Positions 34,756 through 43,489 are shown, counted from the stretch's first letter. The stretch: DNA of 64,000 bases from Nocardia sp. XZ_19_385 (GCF_015355755.1 NZ_JACVEE010000002.1:2170001-2234000); one strand, 5' to 3'. Numbers and translations are program-made. The notes: generated by a model from the sequence alone, not told the origin.

Positions 34756-35280
34756 ATGAATTCATTTGAGCAGGACCGGCTGCGAGCGCGCACCGACGCG
34801 CTGCAAGGGCAGGTCGACACCATGCTTTCCACCTACGAGCAGCAGTTGCGCGACATCGCGAACGCGCGGGACGCGCTGGCGGCCAGCACCTCTGAAGGCT
34901 GGTCCGACGACAACATGATCCGGGTGACGACGAACGCGGCGGGGGTACCCGTCGAGGTCTTCGTCGACCCAGGGGCTTTCAAACGCTCTACGCCGGAGCA
35001 GCTCGCCGCCTCGTTCCTACAGGCCTCGCAGGTGGCGGCCCACTCCGCCAAATCGGCGATGGACACTTTGCTGGCGCCGGTCACCGCGGCCGCCGCCGAG
35101 TTCACGCCACCGGAACAGTTCTACGAGGAGTTGCCGTTCATCGGCGAGCCGATCGGCGACATCCTGCCCAGTCCGCCCGAGCCGGCCGCGGTCGCACCGG
35201 CCCCGGAGCCGCTGCTGCCCGCGGACGACGAGGACGAAGGACCGCACTGGAAGGGACTGGGGGCCAACCATGGCTGGTGA
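34756..35280 (+). CDS. YbaB/EbfC-like protein of ESX-type module
   Basis: A 174-residue protein. An N-terminal coiled coil (RLRARTDALQGQVDTMLSTYEQQ) and the strand-helix part (MIRVTTNAAGVPVEVFVDPGAF, then PEQLAASFLQASQVAAHSAKSAM) match the YbaB/EbfC DNA-binding fold. A Pro/Asp/Glu-rich tail (about 118-174) is appended. YbaB-like genes are common in actinobacterial type VII effector loci; the role there is unclear (chaperone or nucleoid-type protein). It is the first gene after the ECF-like promoter and overlaps the WXG-like gene by 11 nt. Confidence 0.85.
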   Translation: MNSFEQDRLRARTDALQGQVDTMLSTYEQQLRDIANARDALAASTSEGWSDDNMIRVTTNAAGVPVEVFVDPGAFKRSTPEQLAASFLQASQVAAHSAKSAMDTLLAPVTAAAAEFTPPEQFYEELPFIGEPIGDILPSPPEPAAVAPAPEPLLPADDEDEGPHWKGLGANHGW

Positions 35281-35611
35281 CAGCAATTTCGGGATCGACC
35301 CGGAAAAGGTCAAGGCGCAGGCGCCCAAGCTCGCCGAACTGGCCACCGACCTTTCCAGCGGGCTGTCGGAGCTGAAATCCGGGCTGGACAGCTTCGGGGA
35401 AGTCTGGGGCACCGACGAATTCGGTGCGAGCTTCGCAACGAACTACACCGGCAAAGCAACCGAAGCGCTCGAACTCATTCAGGGTGCGGTGTCGATGTTC
35501 GAGTTCCTCGAAAAGGGCGTCGACACCACCGGAAAGACCTTCGAGAACCTCGATGAGGAATTCAAGTCCGCGCTGACGAAGATCACCAGCCAGATCCAGG
35601 ACAAGGACTGA
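35270..35611 (+). CDS. WXG100-like type VII secretion protein
   Basis: A 113-residue helical hairpin protein. Two helices (about 10-42 and 55-112) flank the turn VWGTDEFG with Trp46-Gly47, corresponding to the WXG motif. WXG100 proteins are exported as dimers by ESX systems and often act as partners for a larger effector. It lies between a YbaB-like gene (11-nt overlap) and a CpnT-N-like gene (5-nt gap). No ESX core genes are in the window, so secretion must rely on a locus elsewhere. Confidence 0.82.
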   Translation: MAGDSNFGIDPEKVKAQAPKLAELATDLSSGLSELKSGLDSFGEVWGTDEFGASFATNYTGKATEALELIQGAVSMFEFLEKGVDTTGKTFENLDEEFKSALTKITSQIQDKD

Positions 35612-35616
35612 GCGGC

Positions 35617-36504
35617 GTGGGACTGGAAATACCCGATGAACTGAAATCCGTTGCCGCACTGGTAGTTTACAAATGGCCTGAGGCGGATGAAACCGGCCTG
35701 CGTGGCGCTGCCGACAAGTGGGACCAGATGGCCTCGCTGCTCGAACAGCTCAATGACTACGGCGACGATGTCATCAAAGTTGTCCTCGCCAACACCGAGG
35801 GCGACACGCACGACGCGATCGAGCAGTTCTGGGCGAAGGCGGGCGGGGCAGACGGCGCACTCGCCGACCTCGCGGAATTCTGCAGGCAACTAGCGTTCGT
35901 CCTGCGGATGATGGCCTTCCTGGTCCTCGCGGTGAAGCTCTTCATCATCGCGATGCTGGTCTATCTCGTCGTGCAATTGGCGATCGCCGCCGCGGCTGCG
36001 GTGCCGTCGGGTGGTACGAGTGTGGCCGCCGGCGCGGCCGTGCAGGTATCGGTGCGGTTGGTGATCACCCAGGCACTCAAGAAATTGGTACAGGACATCC
36101 TGGTCCGGACCATCGTCAAGTGGGTGGCCAAGCAGGCGGCCATCGGCGCGGTACTCGGAGTCACCCAGGAGTTCGCATTCCAGAGCGCCGAAATCAAGCT
36201 GGGGCTGCGGGACGGATACGACCTGACCGACATCGCGTCGAAGGGTGTACACAACGCGATCAAGAACCCGATCAAGAAGGCACTGGGCGACACCGTCGTA
36301 GCGGGCTTGGTCGGCGACAAGGTCGCGGATCTGGTCTGGGGCAACGAGTCCGGATTGGTCGGACGCAGCTTGGATACCGCGCAGACCGCTGGTGAACAGT
36401 ACGTCCGGACGAAGATCGTCGAGGCTCTGACGGAACCGGCGAGCACCGAGCAGCAGCCATCGACGAAGGACGAGGGTTCGAGCCTCGACCTGCCGACTCA
36501 GTAG
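35617..36504 (+). CDS. CpnT-N/WXG100-like large protein without recognisable toxin domain
   Basis: A 295-residue protein whose N-terminus (MGLEIPDELKSVAALVVYKWPEADE followed by DKWDQMASLLEQLNDYGDDV) matches the WXG100-like N-domain of CpnT-type ESX toxins. A strongly hydrophobic Ala/Val region (about 95-145) could insert into membranes. The C-terminal 150 residues (WVAKQAAIGAVLGVTQEFAFQ and following) resemble no nuclease, NADase or peptidase I know. It may be a channel or carrier, a trimmed effector, or a new effector type. GTG start, 5 nt after the WXG-like gene. Confidence 0.75.
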   Translation: MGLEIPDELKSVAALVVYKWPEADETGLRGAADKWDQMASLLEQLNDYGDDVIKVVLANTEGDTHDAIEQFWAKAGGADGALADLAEFCRQLAFVLRMMAFLVLAVKLFIIAMLVYLVVQLAIAAAAAVPSGGTSVAAGAAVQVSVRLVITQALKKLVQDILVRTIVKWVAKQAAIGAVLGVTQEFAFQSAEIKLGLRDGYDLTDIASKGVHNAIKNPIKKALGDTVVAGLVGDKVADLVWGNESGLVGRSLDTAQTAGEQYVRTKIVEALTEPASTEQQPSTKDEGSSLDLPTQ

Positions 36505-36524
36505 CTGAGTCGCGGAAATTCGAT

Positions 36525-36554
36525 GGAACCGATCGGGACCGGGGCGCGTCCAAC
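36525..36554 (+). promoter_or_regulatory. Orphan copy of the ECF-type promoter
   Basis: GGAACC (36525-36530), a 16-nt spacer and CGTCCAAC (36547-36554) repeat the module promoter, including flanking GATGGAACCGA and TGACGA words. No plausible gene lies downstream on this strand; it points into the 3' end of dacB. Confidence 0.55.
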
Positions 36555-36601
36555 TCTTTGACGACACGCTTCCGAGGTTGGTCGGGAGCGGGCGTCGGGG
36601 G

Positions 36602-36637
36602 GCGGTCGGTGCCCGGAGTGGGGAGGGCACCGACCGC
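36602..36637. terminator. Terminator between ESX-like module and dacB
   Basis: GCGGTCGGTGCCC (36602-36614) pairs perfectly with 36625-36637, with a 10-nt loop. It sits between convergent genes and follows the orphan promoter copy. Confidence 0.7.
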
Positions 36638-36657
36638 GGTGTTCGTTGGGGGAGGGG

Positions 36658-37938
36658 TCAGCGGCGGCGGCTGGTCAGGCGGTGGATGTAGAGGACCAAG
36701 CCCAGGACGGCGAGGATGCCGACAGCCAGGGCGATGGTGCGGATCGTGCTGCTGCCGTTGGATTCGGCGGCGGGGGCGGGGTCCTCGCGCGGGGGCGGGG
36801 AGGCAAGGGCGGCAGAGGGATTGGCGGGGTTGCCGTTGCGGCTCGGGAGGGTACCGACCTCGGAGCCGCGGGGGAGGGCGAAGCTGTAGTCCAGGAGGCG
36901 GGCGGCCTGTTGCCAGGGGCGGATGGGCAGGACCTCGGCCTTGAGGAGGGTGACGGCGAGGCGGCGGCCGTCGCGTTCGGCGGCGGCGACGAAGGTGTGG
37001 CGGGAGTCGTCGGTGAAGCCGGTCTTGCCGCCCAAGGCGCCGTCGTAGTTGTAGAGCAGGTGGTTGTCGTTGGCGACGACGAAGCCCGGATGGTCTTTGT
37101 CCTCAGGAATTTTCGGGTTCTTGGGATAGCCGGGGAAGTCGACCTGCTCGGTGTGGATGAGCTCGGCGAACAGCGGGATGGTCATGGCCTCGCGGAACGC
37201 CGCGGACAGGTCGTAGGCCGAGGTGCTCATGCCGGGGCCGTCCAACCCGGAGGGCGTCGCGGCGCGAGTGTCCAACAGGTACAACGACTTCGCCAGCTCG
37301 TTCATCTTCGCTACCGCCGCGTCGTCGCCGCCGAGCTGGGTGGCGATGGCGTGCGCGGCGTCGTTGCCGGAAGCCATGACCAGCGCCTGCATGAGCTGGC
37401 GGTTGGTGTAGCGGCCACCGGGCCCGATGCCGACGCGGGTGCCGTCGACGTCGGCGTCGGCCTGCGTGCCGGTGACCACGGTGTCCAGGTCCAGGGTGCG
37501 CAGCGCGACGATGGCGAGCAGCACCTTGATGGTGCTGGCCGGGCGGTAGCGGCCGTGCGGGTCCTTGGCGGCCAGCACTGCACCGGTGTCCAGGTCCGAG
37601 ACCAGCCACGCGGTCGACGAAATGTCTTGCGGGACAGCGGGCGCGCCTTTCGGCAGCACCAATCCGCAGTCACCGAGCCGGGATCCGCCGACCGCGGGGG
37701 TCGGGATCGACAGCGGCTTGGGTGTCGTCGAGCCCGGCGCGGGCACCTCGGAGGAGTCGACCGGCGCCGGCGGCGTGGTCTTCTGCGGGCAGCCGTCGGT
37801 ATTCGGGGTGGTGAACGGTGTCGTCGTCACCGAACTCGGCGGTGCGGGTTGCGCGGACGCGCCACCGGTCACGGCCGAGACGGCCAGCACGGCGCCGGCG
37901 CTCAGTGCGGCGAGGAGTGAGGTGCCCTGGATCTTCAT
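36658..37938 (-). CDS. dacB: D-alanyl-D-alanine carboxypeptidase (DacB type)
   Basis: Low-molecular-mass penicillin-binding protein of 426 residues that trims the terminal D-Ala of peptidoglycan stem peptides in the periplasm. It has a signal peptide (residues 1-30), a Pro/Thr-rich linker with two Cys (50 and 91), then Ser135-x-x-Lys138 (PASTIKVL), Ser190-Gly-Asn192 and Lys305-Thr-Gly. A C-terminal transmembrane helix (about 400-420) with RRR anchors it. The ATG at 37938 gives the signal peptide; a TAGGCT box lies 8 nt upstream (37947-37952). Confidence 0.94.
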   Translation of the reverse strand: MKIQGTSLLAALSAGAVLAVSAVTGGASAQPAPPSSVTTTPFTTPNTDGCPQKTTPPAPVDSSEVPAPGSTTPKPLSIPTPAVGGSRLGDCGLVLPKGAPAVPQDISSTAWLVSDLDTGAVLAAKDPHGRYRPASTIKVLLAIVALRTLDLDTVVTGTQADADVDGTRVGIGPGGRYTNRQLMQALVMASGNDAAHAIATQLGGDDAAVAKMNELAKSLYLLDTRAATPSGLDGPGMSTSAYDLSAAFREAMTIPLFAELIHTEQVDFPGYPKNPKIPEDKDHPGFVVANDNHLLYNYDGALGGKTGFTDDSRHTFVAAAERDGRRLAVTLLKAEVLPIRPWQQAARLLDYSFALPRGSEVGTLPSRNGNPANPSAALASPPPREDPAPAAESNGSSTIRTIALAVGILAVLGLVLYIHRLTSRRR

Positions 37939-38023
37939 CGGTAGCGAGCCTAACGGTGCGGGGCGAGCTGGGCCTGCGCTGCGCGGTGCCTTCCGGCGCG
38001 CCGAAGATATTGACATCGACTAC

Positions 38024-38063
38024 AAAATGGGGGTTACTATCAAAATAATGTAGCTACCATTTT
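38024..38063. promoter_or_regulatory. AT-rich imperfect inverted repeat upstream of MFS/TetR operon
   Basis: AAAATGGGGGTTAC (38024-38037) and GTAGCTACCATTTT (38050-38063) match as an inverted repeat at 11 of 14 positions, around an AT-rich centre. It ends 11 nt before the MFS start and probably combines the promoter and the operator for the TetR protein encoded downstream. Confidence 0.6.
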
Positions 38064-38074
38064 TTGGAGGGGTC

Positions 38075-39595
38075 ATGAAGACCGAAGCGACCCGCCGCTG
38101 GCTGGCATTGGGCGCGCTGGCGTTCTCGATGCTCGTCATCGGCTTGGACATCACCGTGCTGACCATCGCGCTGCCCACCCTGGCGGTCGACCTGAACGCG
38201 AATACCGCTGCGCTGCAATGGTTCAGCACCTCCTACACGCTGGCGCTGGCCGCGGTGATGCTGCCCGCCGGTGCGCTCGGCGATCGGTACGGCCGCAAGA
38301 AGATCCTGTTCGGCGCGATGCTGCTGTTCGGTGCGGCCTCGCTCGCCTGCGCGTTCGCGACCACCTCGGGTCAGCTCATCGCCGCCCGCGTGCTGCTCGG
38401 CGTCGCCGCCGCGGCGATGACCCCGCTGTCGCTGGCGGTGCTGCCGGTGCTGTTCCCCGACAAAGCGGAACGCGCTCGCGCCCTGTCGATTTGGGTGACC
38501 GCCACAGCGCTCGGGCTACCTCTCGGTCCGGTCCTCGGCGGCTGGCTGATCGACAACTTCTGGTGGGGTTCGGTATTCCTGATCAATGTGCCGATCGCAG
38601 TCATCGGCGCCGCCGCGGTCTTGTGGCTGGTACCGGAATCGCGCAACCCCGAGCGGCGCCGCTTGGACCTCGCGGGTGTGCTGCTGTCGATGGCCGGAAT
38701 GCTCGCGCTCACTTATGGATTCATTCGTTTCGGAGACGAGGGCTGGGGTGACGGGTTCGCCTGGCTGGTGCTCGCGGCCGGCGTGGTGATCCTCGCGGGT
38801 TTCCTGATCTGGCAGCGGCGCAGCCGATTCGCGCTGATCGACCTCGGCCTGTTCGCGAGTGCCGGATTCCGCTGGGGCGCAACCTTTACCGTGCTCATGA
38901 CATTCGCGATGTTCGGGATGTTCTTCACGGTGCCGCAGTACTTCCAGGCCGTTCTCGGTGTCGACGCGCTCGGTAGCGGTCTGCGCCTGTTGCCGCTGAT
39001 CGGCGGCCTGGTCGTCGGGGCTCGGATCGGCAGCCGGCTGTTGCCGAAAGCCGGTCCGCGCGTCGTGCTGACCATCGGGCTGGCGGCGCTGGCCATCGGG
39101 CTGGGCCTCGGCGCGCTGACCGAAACCGGCAGCCCCTATTGGTTCAATGCCTGCTGGACCACCGTGGTCGGGGCGGGCATGGGCTTGGGCATGCCGGTCG
39201 GCATGGCGGTCGCCGTCGACGACCTGGATGTCGACCGCGCCGGCGTGGGCTCGGCACTGCTGCAGGCGCTGCGCCAGGCCGCGGGCACCATCGGTGTCGC
39301 GCTGCTCGGCACCATCCTGGCCACCCGCTACCGCGCCGAACTCGGCGCCCTCGACCGCGCCCCCTTCGATGACGGGGTGAGCAGCGGAGTCGCGGCCGCC
39401 GGGAGCGACCCGGCGGCACTGGAAACCGTGCGGTCGGCGTTCGTCAGCGGCATGAGCCTGATGCTGTGGGTGTGCACCGCCATCTGCCTGCTCGCGGTAC
39501 CGCTGGCCCTCTGGGTGTTGCCGCGCCGCCCGGTGCAACCGTTCGATGCGACCCACGACGCGGCTCATGCGTCAGAATCGACACATGTCGGTTGA
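38075..39595 (+). CDS. DHA2 family MFS multidrug transporter
   Basis: A 506-residue efflux pump with 14 predicted helices. ALAFSMLVIGLDITVLTIALPTLAVDL opens helix 1; LPAGALGDRYGRKKILF is motif A; TALGLPLGPVLGGWLIDNFWWG is motif C, the antiporter signature. The ATG at 38075 has a strong RBS (GGAGGGG). It overlaps the downstream TetR gene by 11 nt, so pump and regulator are one operon, unlike the divergent pair at 11.4-13.8 kb. Confidence 0.93.
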   Translation: MKTEATRRWLALGALAFSMLVIGLDITVLTIALPTLAVDLNANTAALQWFSTSYTLALAAVMLPAGALGDRYGRKKILFGAMLLFGAASLACAFATTSGQLIAARVLLGVAAAAMTPLSLAVLPVLFPDKAERARALSIWVTATALGLPLGPVLGGWLIDNFWWGSVFLINVPIAVIGAAAVLWLVPESRNPERRRLDLAGVLLSMAGMLALTYGFIRFGDEGWGDGFAWLVLAAGVVILAGFLIWQRRSRFALIDLGLFASAGFRWGATFTVLMTFAMFGMFFTVPQYFQAVLGVDALGSGLRLLPLIGGLVVGARIGSRLLPKAGPRVVLTIGLAALAIGLGLGALTETGSPYWFNACWTTVVGAGMGLGMPVGMAVAVDDLDVDRAGVGSALLQALRQAAGTIGVALLGTILATRYRAELGALDRAPFDDGVSSGVAAAGSDPAALETVRSAFVSGMSLMLWVCTAICLLAVPLALWVLPRRPVQPFDATHDAAHASESTHVG

Positions 39596-40187
39596 GCTAC
39601 CAGGTGCAGCCCCCGCGGTCCCGGGCTTGCGCGAGCGGAAGAAGGAACGCACCCGCCGCACCATCCGGACCGAGGCCTTCCGCCTGTTCCGCGAACAGGG
39701 TTACAGCGAGACCACCATCGAACAGATCGCCGCGGCCGCGGAGGTTTCACCCAGCACCTTCTTCCGCTACTTCCCCAGCAAGGAACAGCTGGTGGTAGCC
39801 GACGACCTCGACCCCCCGATGATCGCCGAATTCCACGCCCAACCCCCGGAAGTCCGCCCGTTCCTGGCGCTGCGCAACGCGATCAGCGCGGTCTACGCCA
39901 CCCTGACCCCGGAGGAAATCGCGTTCGAACAGGAACGCCAAGCCCTGCTGTATCACGTCCCCGAACTCCGCCCCGCCATCGGCGTCGAACTGGAACGCGG
40001 CATCGACATGATCGCCGGCCTGCTCGCCGCCCGCACCGGCCGCTCCGTCGACGACTTCGAAATCCGGGTCGCCGCCGGTGCCCTGGCCGGCGCCGGCGTC
40101 GCCATCTCCCTGGTCCACCCGGTCAACTCCGAGAATGTCGGCCGCGCCCTCGAATTCCTCGACGAGGGCCTGCCGCTGAGCGAGTAG
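39585..40187 (+). CDS. TetR family regulator
   Basis: A 200-residue repressor. The HTH domain spans about residues 20-65 (RTRRTIRTEAFRLFREQGYS and AAAEVSPSTFFRYFPSKEQLV). The ATG at 39585 lies within the end of the MFS gene; an earlier in-frame codon at 39546 would give a non-conserved extension. It likely represses its own operon through the AT-rich inverted repeat at 38024-38063. Confidence 0.92.
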   Translation: MSVELPGAAPAVPGLRERKKERTRRTIRTEAFRLFREQGYSETTIEQIAAAAEVSPSTFFRYFPSKEQLVVADDLDPPMIAEFHAQPPEVRPFLALRNAISAVYATLTPEEIAFEQERQALLYHVPELRPAIGVELERGIDMIAGLLAARTGRSVDDFEIRVAAGALAGAGVAISLVHPVNSENVGRALEFLDEGLPLSE

Positions 40188-40190
40188 GAC

Positions 40191-41111
40191 CTACCCCGCG
40201 GCCCGGGCGATCACGTCGCGGATTGCCTGGACGATTTCGTCCGGGGCATCGAGCTGGATGGTGCTGTGCTTGGCGCTGGGGAGTTCGCGGTATTCGCCGT
40301 TCGATACCGAAGCGGCCATGGCGGTGTAGAGGCGGGATTTGCTCGAGTTCAGTTCCGCGGTGGAGTTTTTCGAGAAGCCGAGGCGTTGGGCGGGGTCGGG
40401 CGCGAGGGTGCCCAGGGCGATGAGAGGGCGGTCGGGGAGGGGGCCGCCGGAGTGCAGTTCGGCACGCAGGGCGGGCAGGTTGCTGCGTTCCTTGGCGCCG
40501 TTGATCATCCATTCGGGGGTGACGTGCCCGGCCACGAGGGCGGTGCGAATTTCGGCGGGCCAGGCGGCGAACATCTTGCGGTAGAACGGTTTCGAGAGGA
40601 CACGGAGGAATGTGGTCTGGACGCGGCCGGGGGTGGCGGTGGGGGAGTTGTCCAGATGCAGGGGATCGGGCAGGTAGTCGTCCCAGTCCTCGTGGAAGGA
40701 CTCCAGGGCGACCAGGCCCGCGACATCATCGGGAAAGAGCTGGGTGAAGCGGCGGGCGTAGGCGCCGCCGAGGGCGTGGGCCACCAGCACGTAGGGGGCC
40801 GGGATCTCGGCGACGCGCAGTAGGGCGTGCAGTTCGGTGGCGGCCTCGGTTGCCGTGCGCGGCAAGGGGATCGGGTCGCTCCAGCCGGTGCCCGCGCGGT
40901 CGTAGAGCACCGAGGTGGTGAATTCGGCGACCCGGTCGTGGATGTTCAAGTAGTCCAAGCCGACGGCGCCGGCGCCGGGGAGGAACACCACCGCCGGGCC
41001 GCCGCTGCCGGACCGGTGCAGGTACAGCCGCCGCCCCGCGAGCTCGTAGCGCTGCCCGATGGGTGGTTCGCCCAGCCTGCCGAGTTCCCGCGTGTCCTTC
41101 GGCTCCTTCAT
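40191..41111 (-). CDS. Alpha/beta hydrolase-fold protein lacking the nucleophilic Ser
   Basis: A 306-residue protein of the alpha/beta-hydrolase fold: VVFLPGAGAVGLDYLN, YDRAGTGWSDP, GLVALESFHEDW and a late LPSAKHSTIQLDAPDEI. The nucleophile elbow reads VLVAHALGGAYA, with Ala where Ser (GHSLGG) is expected, so ordinary serine esterase activity is doubtful. The final His is present. RBS AGGAGG before the ATG on the minus strand. The stop is 3 nt from the convergent TetR gene. Confidence 0.8.
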   Translation of the reverse strand: MKEPKDTRELGRLGEPPIGQRYELAGRRLYLHRSGSGGPAVVFLPGAGAVGLDYLNIHDRVAEFTTSVLYDRAGTGWSDPIPLPRTATEAATELHALLRVAEIPAPYVLVAHALGGAYARRFTQLFPDDVAGLVALESFHEDWDDYLPDPLHLDNSPTATPGRVQTTFLRVLSKPFYRKMFAAWPAEIRTALVAGHVTPEWMINGAKERSNLPALRAELHSGGPLPDRPLIALGTLAPDPAQRLGFSKNSTAELNSSKSRLYTAMAASVSNGEYRELPSAKHSTIQLDAPDEIVQAIRDVIARAAG

Positions 41112-41166
41112 GACCGCCTCCTGTTCATCTCCGACCGCCCCTCATTGAATCGCTTTATGACGCTGT

Positions 41167-41850
41167 TCAGTCCGCGACGCGCAACAGTGGCGCGGCGCAG
41201 GTCCACTGCTCGCCCGCGAGCACCACGTGATCGAGGAAACGCAGGCCCACGGTGTGCGCGGCATCGATGAGCAGCGCGGTGGCGCGCCGGTCGTCGAGGC
41301 TGGGGTCGGGGTCGCCGGAGGGATGGTTGTGCACCAGGGCGAAGGCGCGGCCGTCGTGCCGCAGCACCGTGTTCAGGATTTCCCGGACCGGAATGGCCAC
41401 CTGATCGATGGCGCCTTCGGCGACGAAAACCTGGCGGCGCAAGCGGTTCTGGGCATCGCAGACCAGCACCAGCAGCCGTTCCACCCGGGCGCCCGCGAAC
41501 AGCGGCCGGGCCACGCCCACCACATCGGCCGCGCACTCCAGCCGGACGGCGGTGTCGACACTGTGCCGGGCCCGGGCGCCGAGGTGGAAGGCGGCGATGA
41601 TGGTGGCGGCCTTGGCGGCGCCGATCCCGGTGCGGCGGGCCAGCTCCTCGGGCCGCGCGGCGGCCAGCCCGGCGACGCCTCCGTGCTCGGCGAGTAGTTC
41701 GGCGGCCAGATCCAGCACGCTCGCCCCGCGCCGCCCCTGGCCCAGCAGCAGCGCCAGCAGCTCGCTGTCGCTGAGCGCGTGCGGGCCCAGCTCCAGCAAC
41801 CGCTCCCGCGGCCGTTGCCGGAACGGCAGATTCGCAATCGGTACCGACAT
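41167..41850 (-). CDS. radC: RadC/UPF0758 family JAMM-domain protein
   Basis: A 227-residue protein with an N-terminal helix-hairpin-helix part (RPRERLLELGPHALSDSELLALLLGQG, then RTGIGAAKAATIIA) and a C-terminal JAMM metal-site motif HNHPSGDPDPSLDD. The old RadC repair assignment is disputed; metalloprotease or nuclease activity remains unproven. The ATG at 41850 gives the usual start (MSVPIANLPFRQRPRERL); the frame is open 76 codons further without conservation. Confidence 0.88.
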   Translation of the reverse strand: MSVPIANLPFRQRPRERLLELGPHALSDSELLALLLGQGRRGASVLDLAAELLAEHGGVAGLAAARPEELARRTGIGAAKAATIIAAFHLGARARHSVDTAVRLECAADVVGVARPLFAGARVERLLVLVCDAQNRLRRQVFVAEGAIDQVAIPVREILNTVLRHDGRAFALVHNHPSGDPDPSLDDRRATALLIDAAHTVGLRFLDHVVLAGEQWTCAAPLLRVAD

Positions 41851-42001
41851 CTCGGACCCCCTCGCGTGTTGGAGAACTCGGATCATGCCAGGCCCCACCG
41901 ACAGCTCTGGGCGGGTCGGCGGGCGGGCGGCCGGGGCCTCTCCGATTGCGGCCGGCAGGCGGTCGGGCAGACTGTGCACAGCCGGATCCGAGGGATAGTG
42001 A

Positions 42002-43489
42002 ATGTTGATACGCCGCAAGGCAATCGTCGCCGCGGCCGCACTGCTCGCGGCCGCCTGCTCCAGCGCACCCGCCGTCACGCCGTCGCCGGGGCCGACGCTG
42101 GACCGCTTCTACCAGCAGCAGATCAGCTGGGGTTCCTGTGCGGGCTACGAGGGCACCGCCGAGGTCGAGGTCGCCTTGGAATGCGCCCGGGTGACGGTGC
42201 CCATCGACTACGCCGACCCGGCCGGTGATACCGCGCTGATCGCCTTGTCCCGCTTACGGGCTCGCGGCGCGAAGATCGGATCGGTGGTCACCAATCCGGG
42301 CGGTCCGGGCGGGCCCGGCCTGACCATGCCGGTCGGCCTGGCCGAGTCGCCGCTGGGCGAACGTTTCGATGTGATCGGCATGGACGTGCGCGGTCTCGGC
42401 GCCTCCACACCGCGCCTGGATTGCCAGGACAGCGAACAGCTGGCGGTGGAGCGGCAACTCCTCGGCTTCAGCAATGCCTGGGGTGAAATCGATCAGATCG
42501 AGGAGGAGCACGAGGATTTCGCCACCTCGTGCGTGCAACGGTCCGGCCTGGACCTGGTCGCGCATATCGGAACCGTCGATGTGGCCCGCGATCTCGATGT
42601 GGTGCGCGCGGTGCTCGGCGACGAGAAGCTCACCTATTTCGGCGTCTCCTACGGCACTCGCCTCGGGTCCACCTACGCCGAGTTGTTCCCCACTCGGGTC
42701 CGCGCGATGGTGCTCGACGGCGGTATCGACCCCGCGCGCAACATCGACGACTCGGTCGTCGACGGCGCCGCGTTCCAGCGCGCCTTCGAGGCCTACGCCG
42801 CCGACTGCGCGAAGGCCCCCGATTGCCCGCTCGGCACCGATCCGGCGCGCAGCACCGAGGTGTTCCGCGCGCTGTTGAAGACGCTGCGTGAGCCCGCGGT
42901 GCTGCTGGACCCCGACAAGCTGGGGTACTCCGACGTGCTGAGCATCACCATCAACGCGCTCTACCACCCGAGGTTCTGGCCGGAGCTCACCAATGTGCTG
43001 GGGATCGTCAAGCGGGGGGAGTCGTTCCCCTTCGAGGAGGGCACGCTCAGTCCGGGCGGCGAGAACGGCGACTACGTGTTCAAGGCCGTGCTCTGCCTGG
43101 AGGACGCGCGCGTCACCGATCGTGCCGTCGCGACCGACCTGGAACGCCGCTACCGCGCGGCCGGGCCGATCTTCGACCCGGGCGAGCTGGCGCCGGAAAT
43201 CGCGCTGGACGTCTGCGCCTTCTGGCCGGTGCCGCCGAACTCCCAGCCGCATCAGCTCACTGCGCCGGGTCTGCCGAAAACGGTGGTGGTGGCGACGACC
43301 GGCGATCCGGCGACGCACTATCAAGGCGGGGTGAATCTCGCCAAAGCCCTCGGCGCATCATTGCTCACCTTCGAGGGCTTCCAGCACGGCGCGGTCTTTG
43401 ACGGAGTGCCGTGCATCGACGAGCCGGTCATGAAATATCTGAACGAACTCGTCGCACCACCCGATACCCGGTGCGCCAAACCGGCCTAA
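42002..43489 (+). CDS. Secreted alpha/beta hydrolase lipoprotein (CaeA/tripeptidyl aminopeptidase type)
   Basis: A 495-residue exported esterase or peptidase. The signal peptide ends in a lipobox with Cys19 (LLAAACSS). The oxyanion glycine run is NPGGPGGPGLTMP; the nucleophile elbow YFGVSYGTRLGS; a C-terminal TAP-like domain (VVVATTGDPATHYQGG with Asp; GFQHGAVFDG with His; a Cys pair near 471 and 491). Homologues in mycobacteria are envelope carboxylesterases/proteases. Start ATG 42002. Its 3' end overlaps the antiparallel vapB-like gene by 4 nt. Confidence 0.9.
   Translation: MLIRRKAIVAAAALLAAACSSAPAVTPSPGPTLDRFYQQQISWGSCAGYEGTAEVEVALECARVTVPIDYADPAGDTALIALSRLRARGAKIGSVVTNPGGPGGPGLTMPVGLAESPLGERFDVIGMDVRGLGASTPRLDCQDSEQLAVERQLLGFSNAWGEIDQIEEEHEDFATSCVQRSGLDLVAHIGTVDVARDLDVVRAVLGDEKLTYFGVSYGTRLGSTYAELFPTRVRAMVLDGGIDPARNIDDSVVDGAAFQRAFEAYAADCAKAPDCPLGTDPARSTEVFRALLKTLREPAVLLDPDKLGYSDVLSITINALYHPRFWPELTNVLGIVKRGESFPFEEGTLSPGGENGDYVFKAVLCLEDARVTDRAVATDLERRYRAAGPIFDPGELAPEIALDVCAFWPVPPNSQPHQLTAPGLPKTVVVATTGDPATHYQGGVNLAKALGASLLTFEGFQHGAVFDGVPCIDEPVMKYLNELVAPPDTRCAKPA

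Noticed and set aside
36558..36944. Open reading frame on the + strand after the orphan ECF promoter
   Set aside because: It is Gly/Arg-rich shadow sequence antisense to dacB, crosses the terminator stem and shows no domain or RBS.
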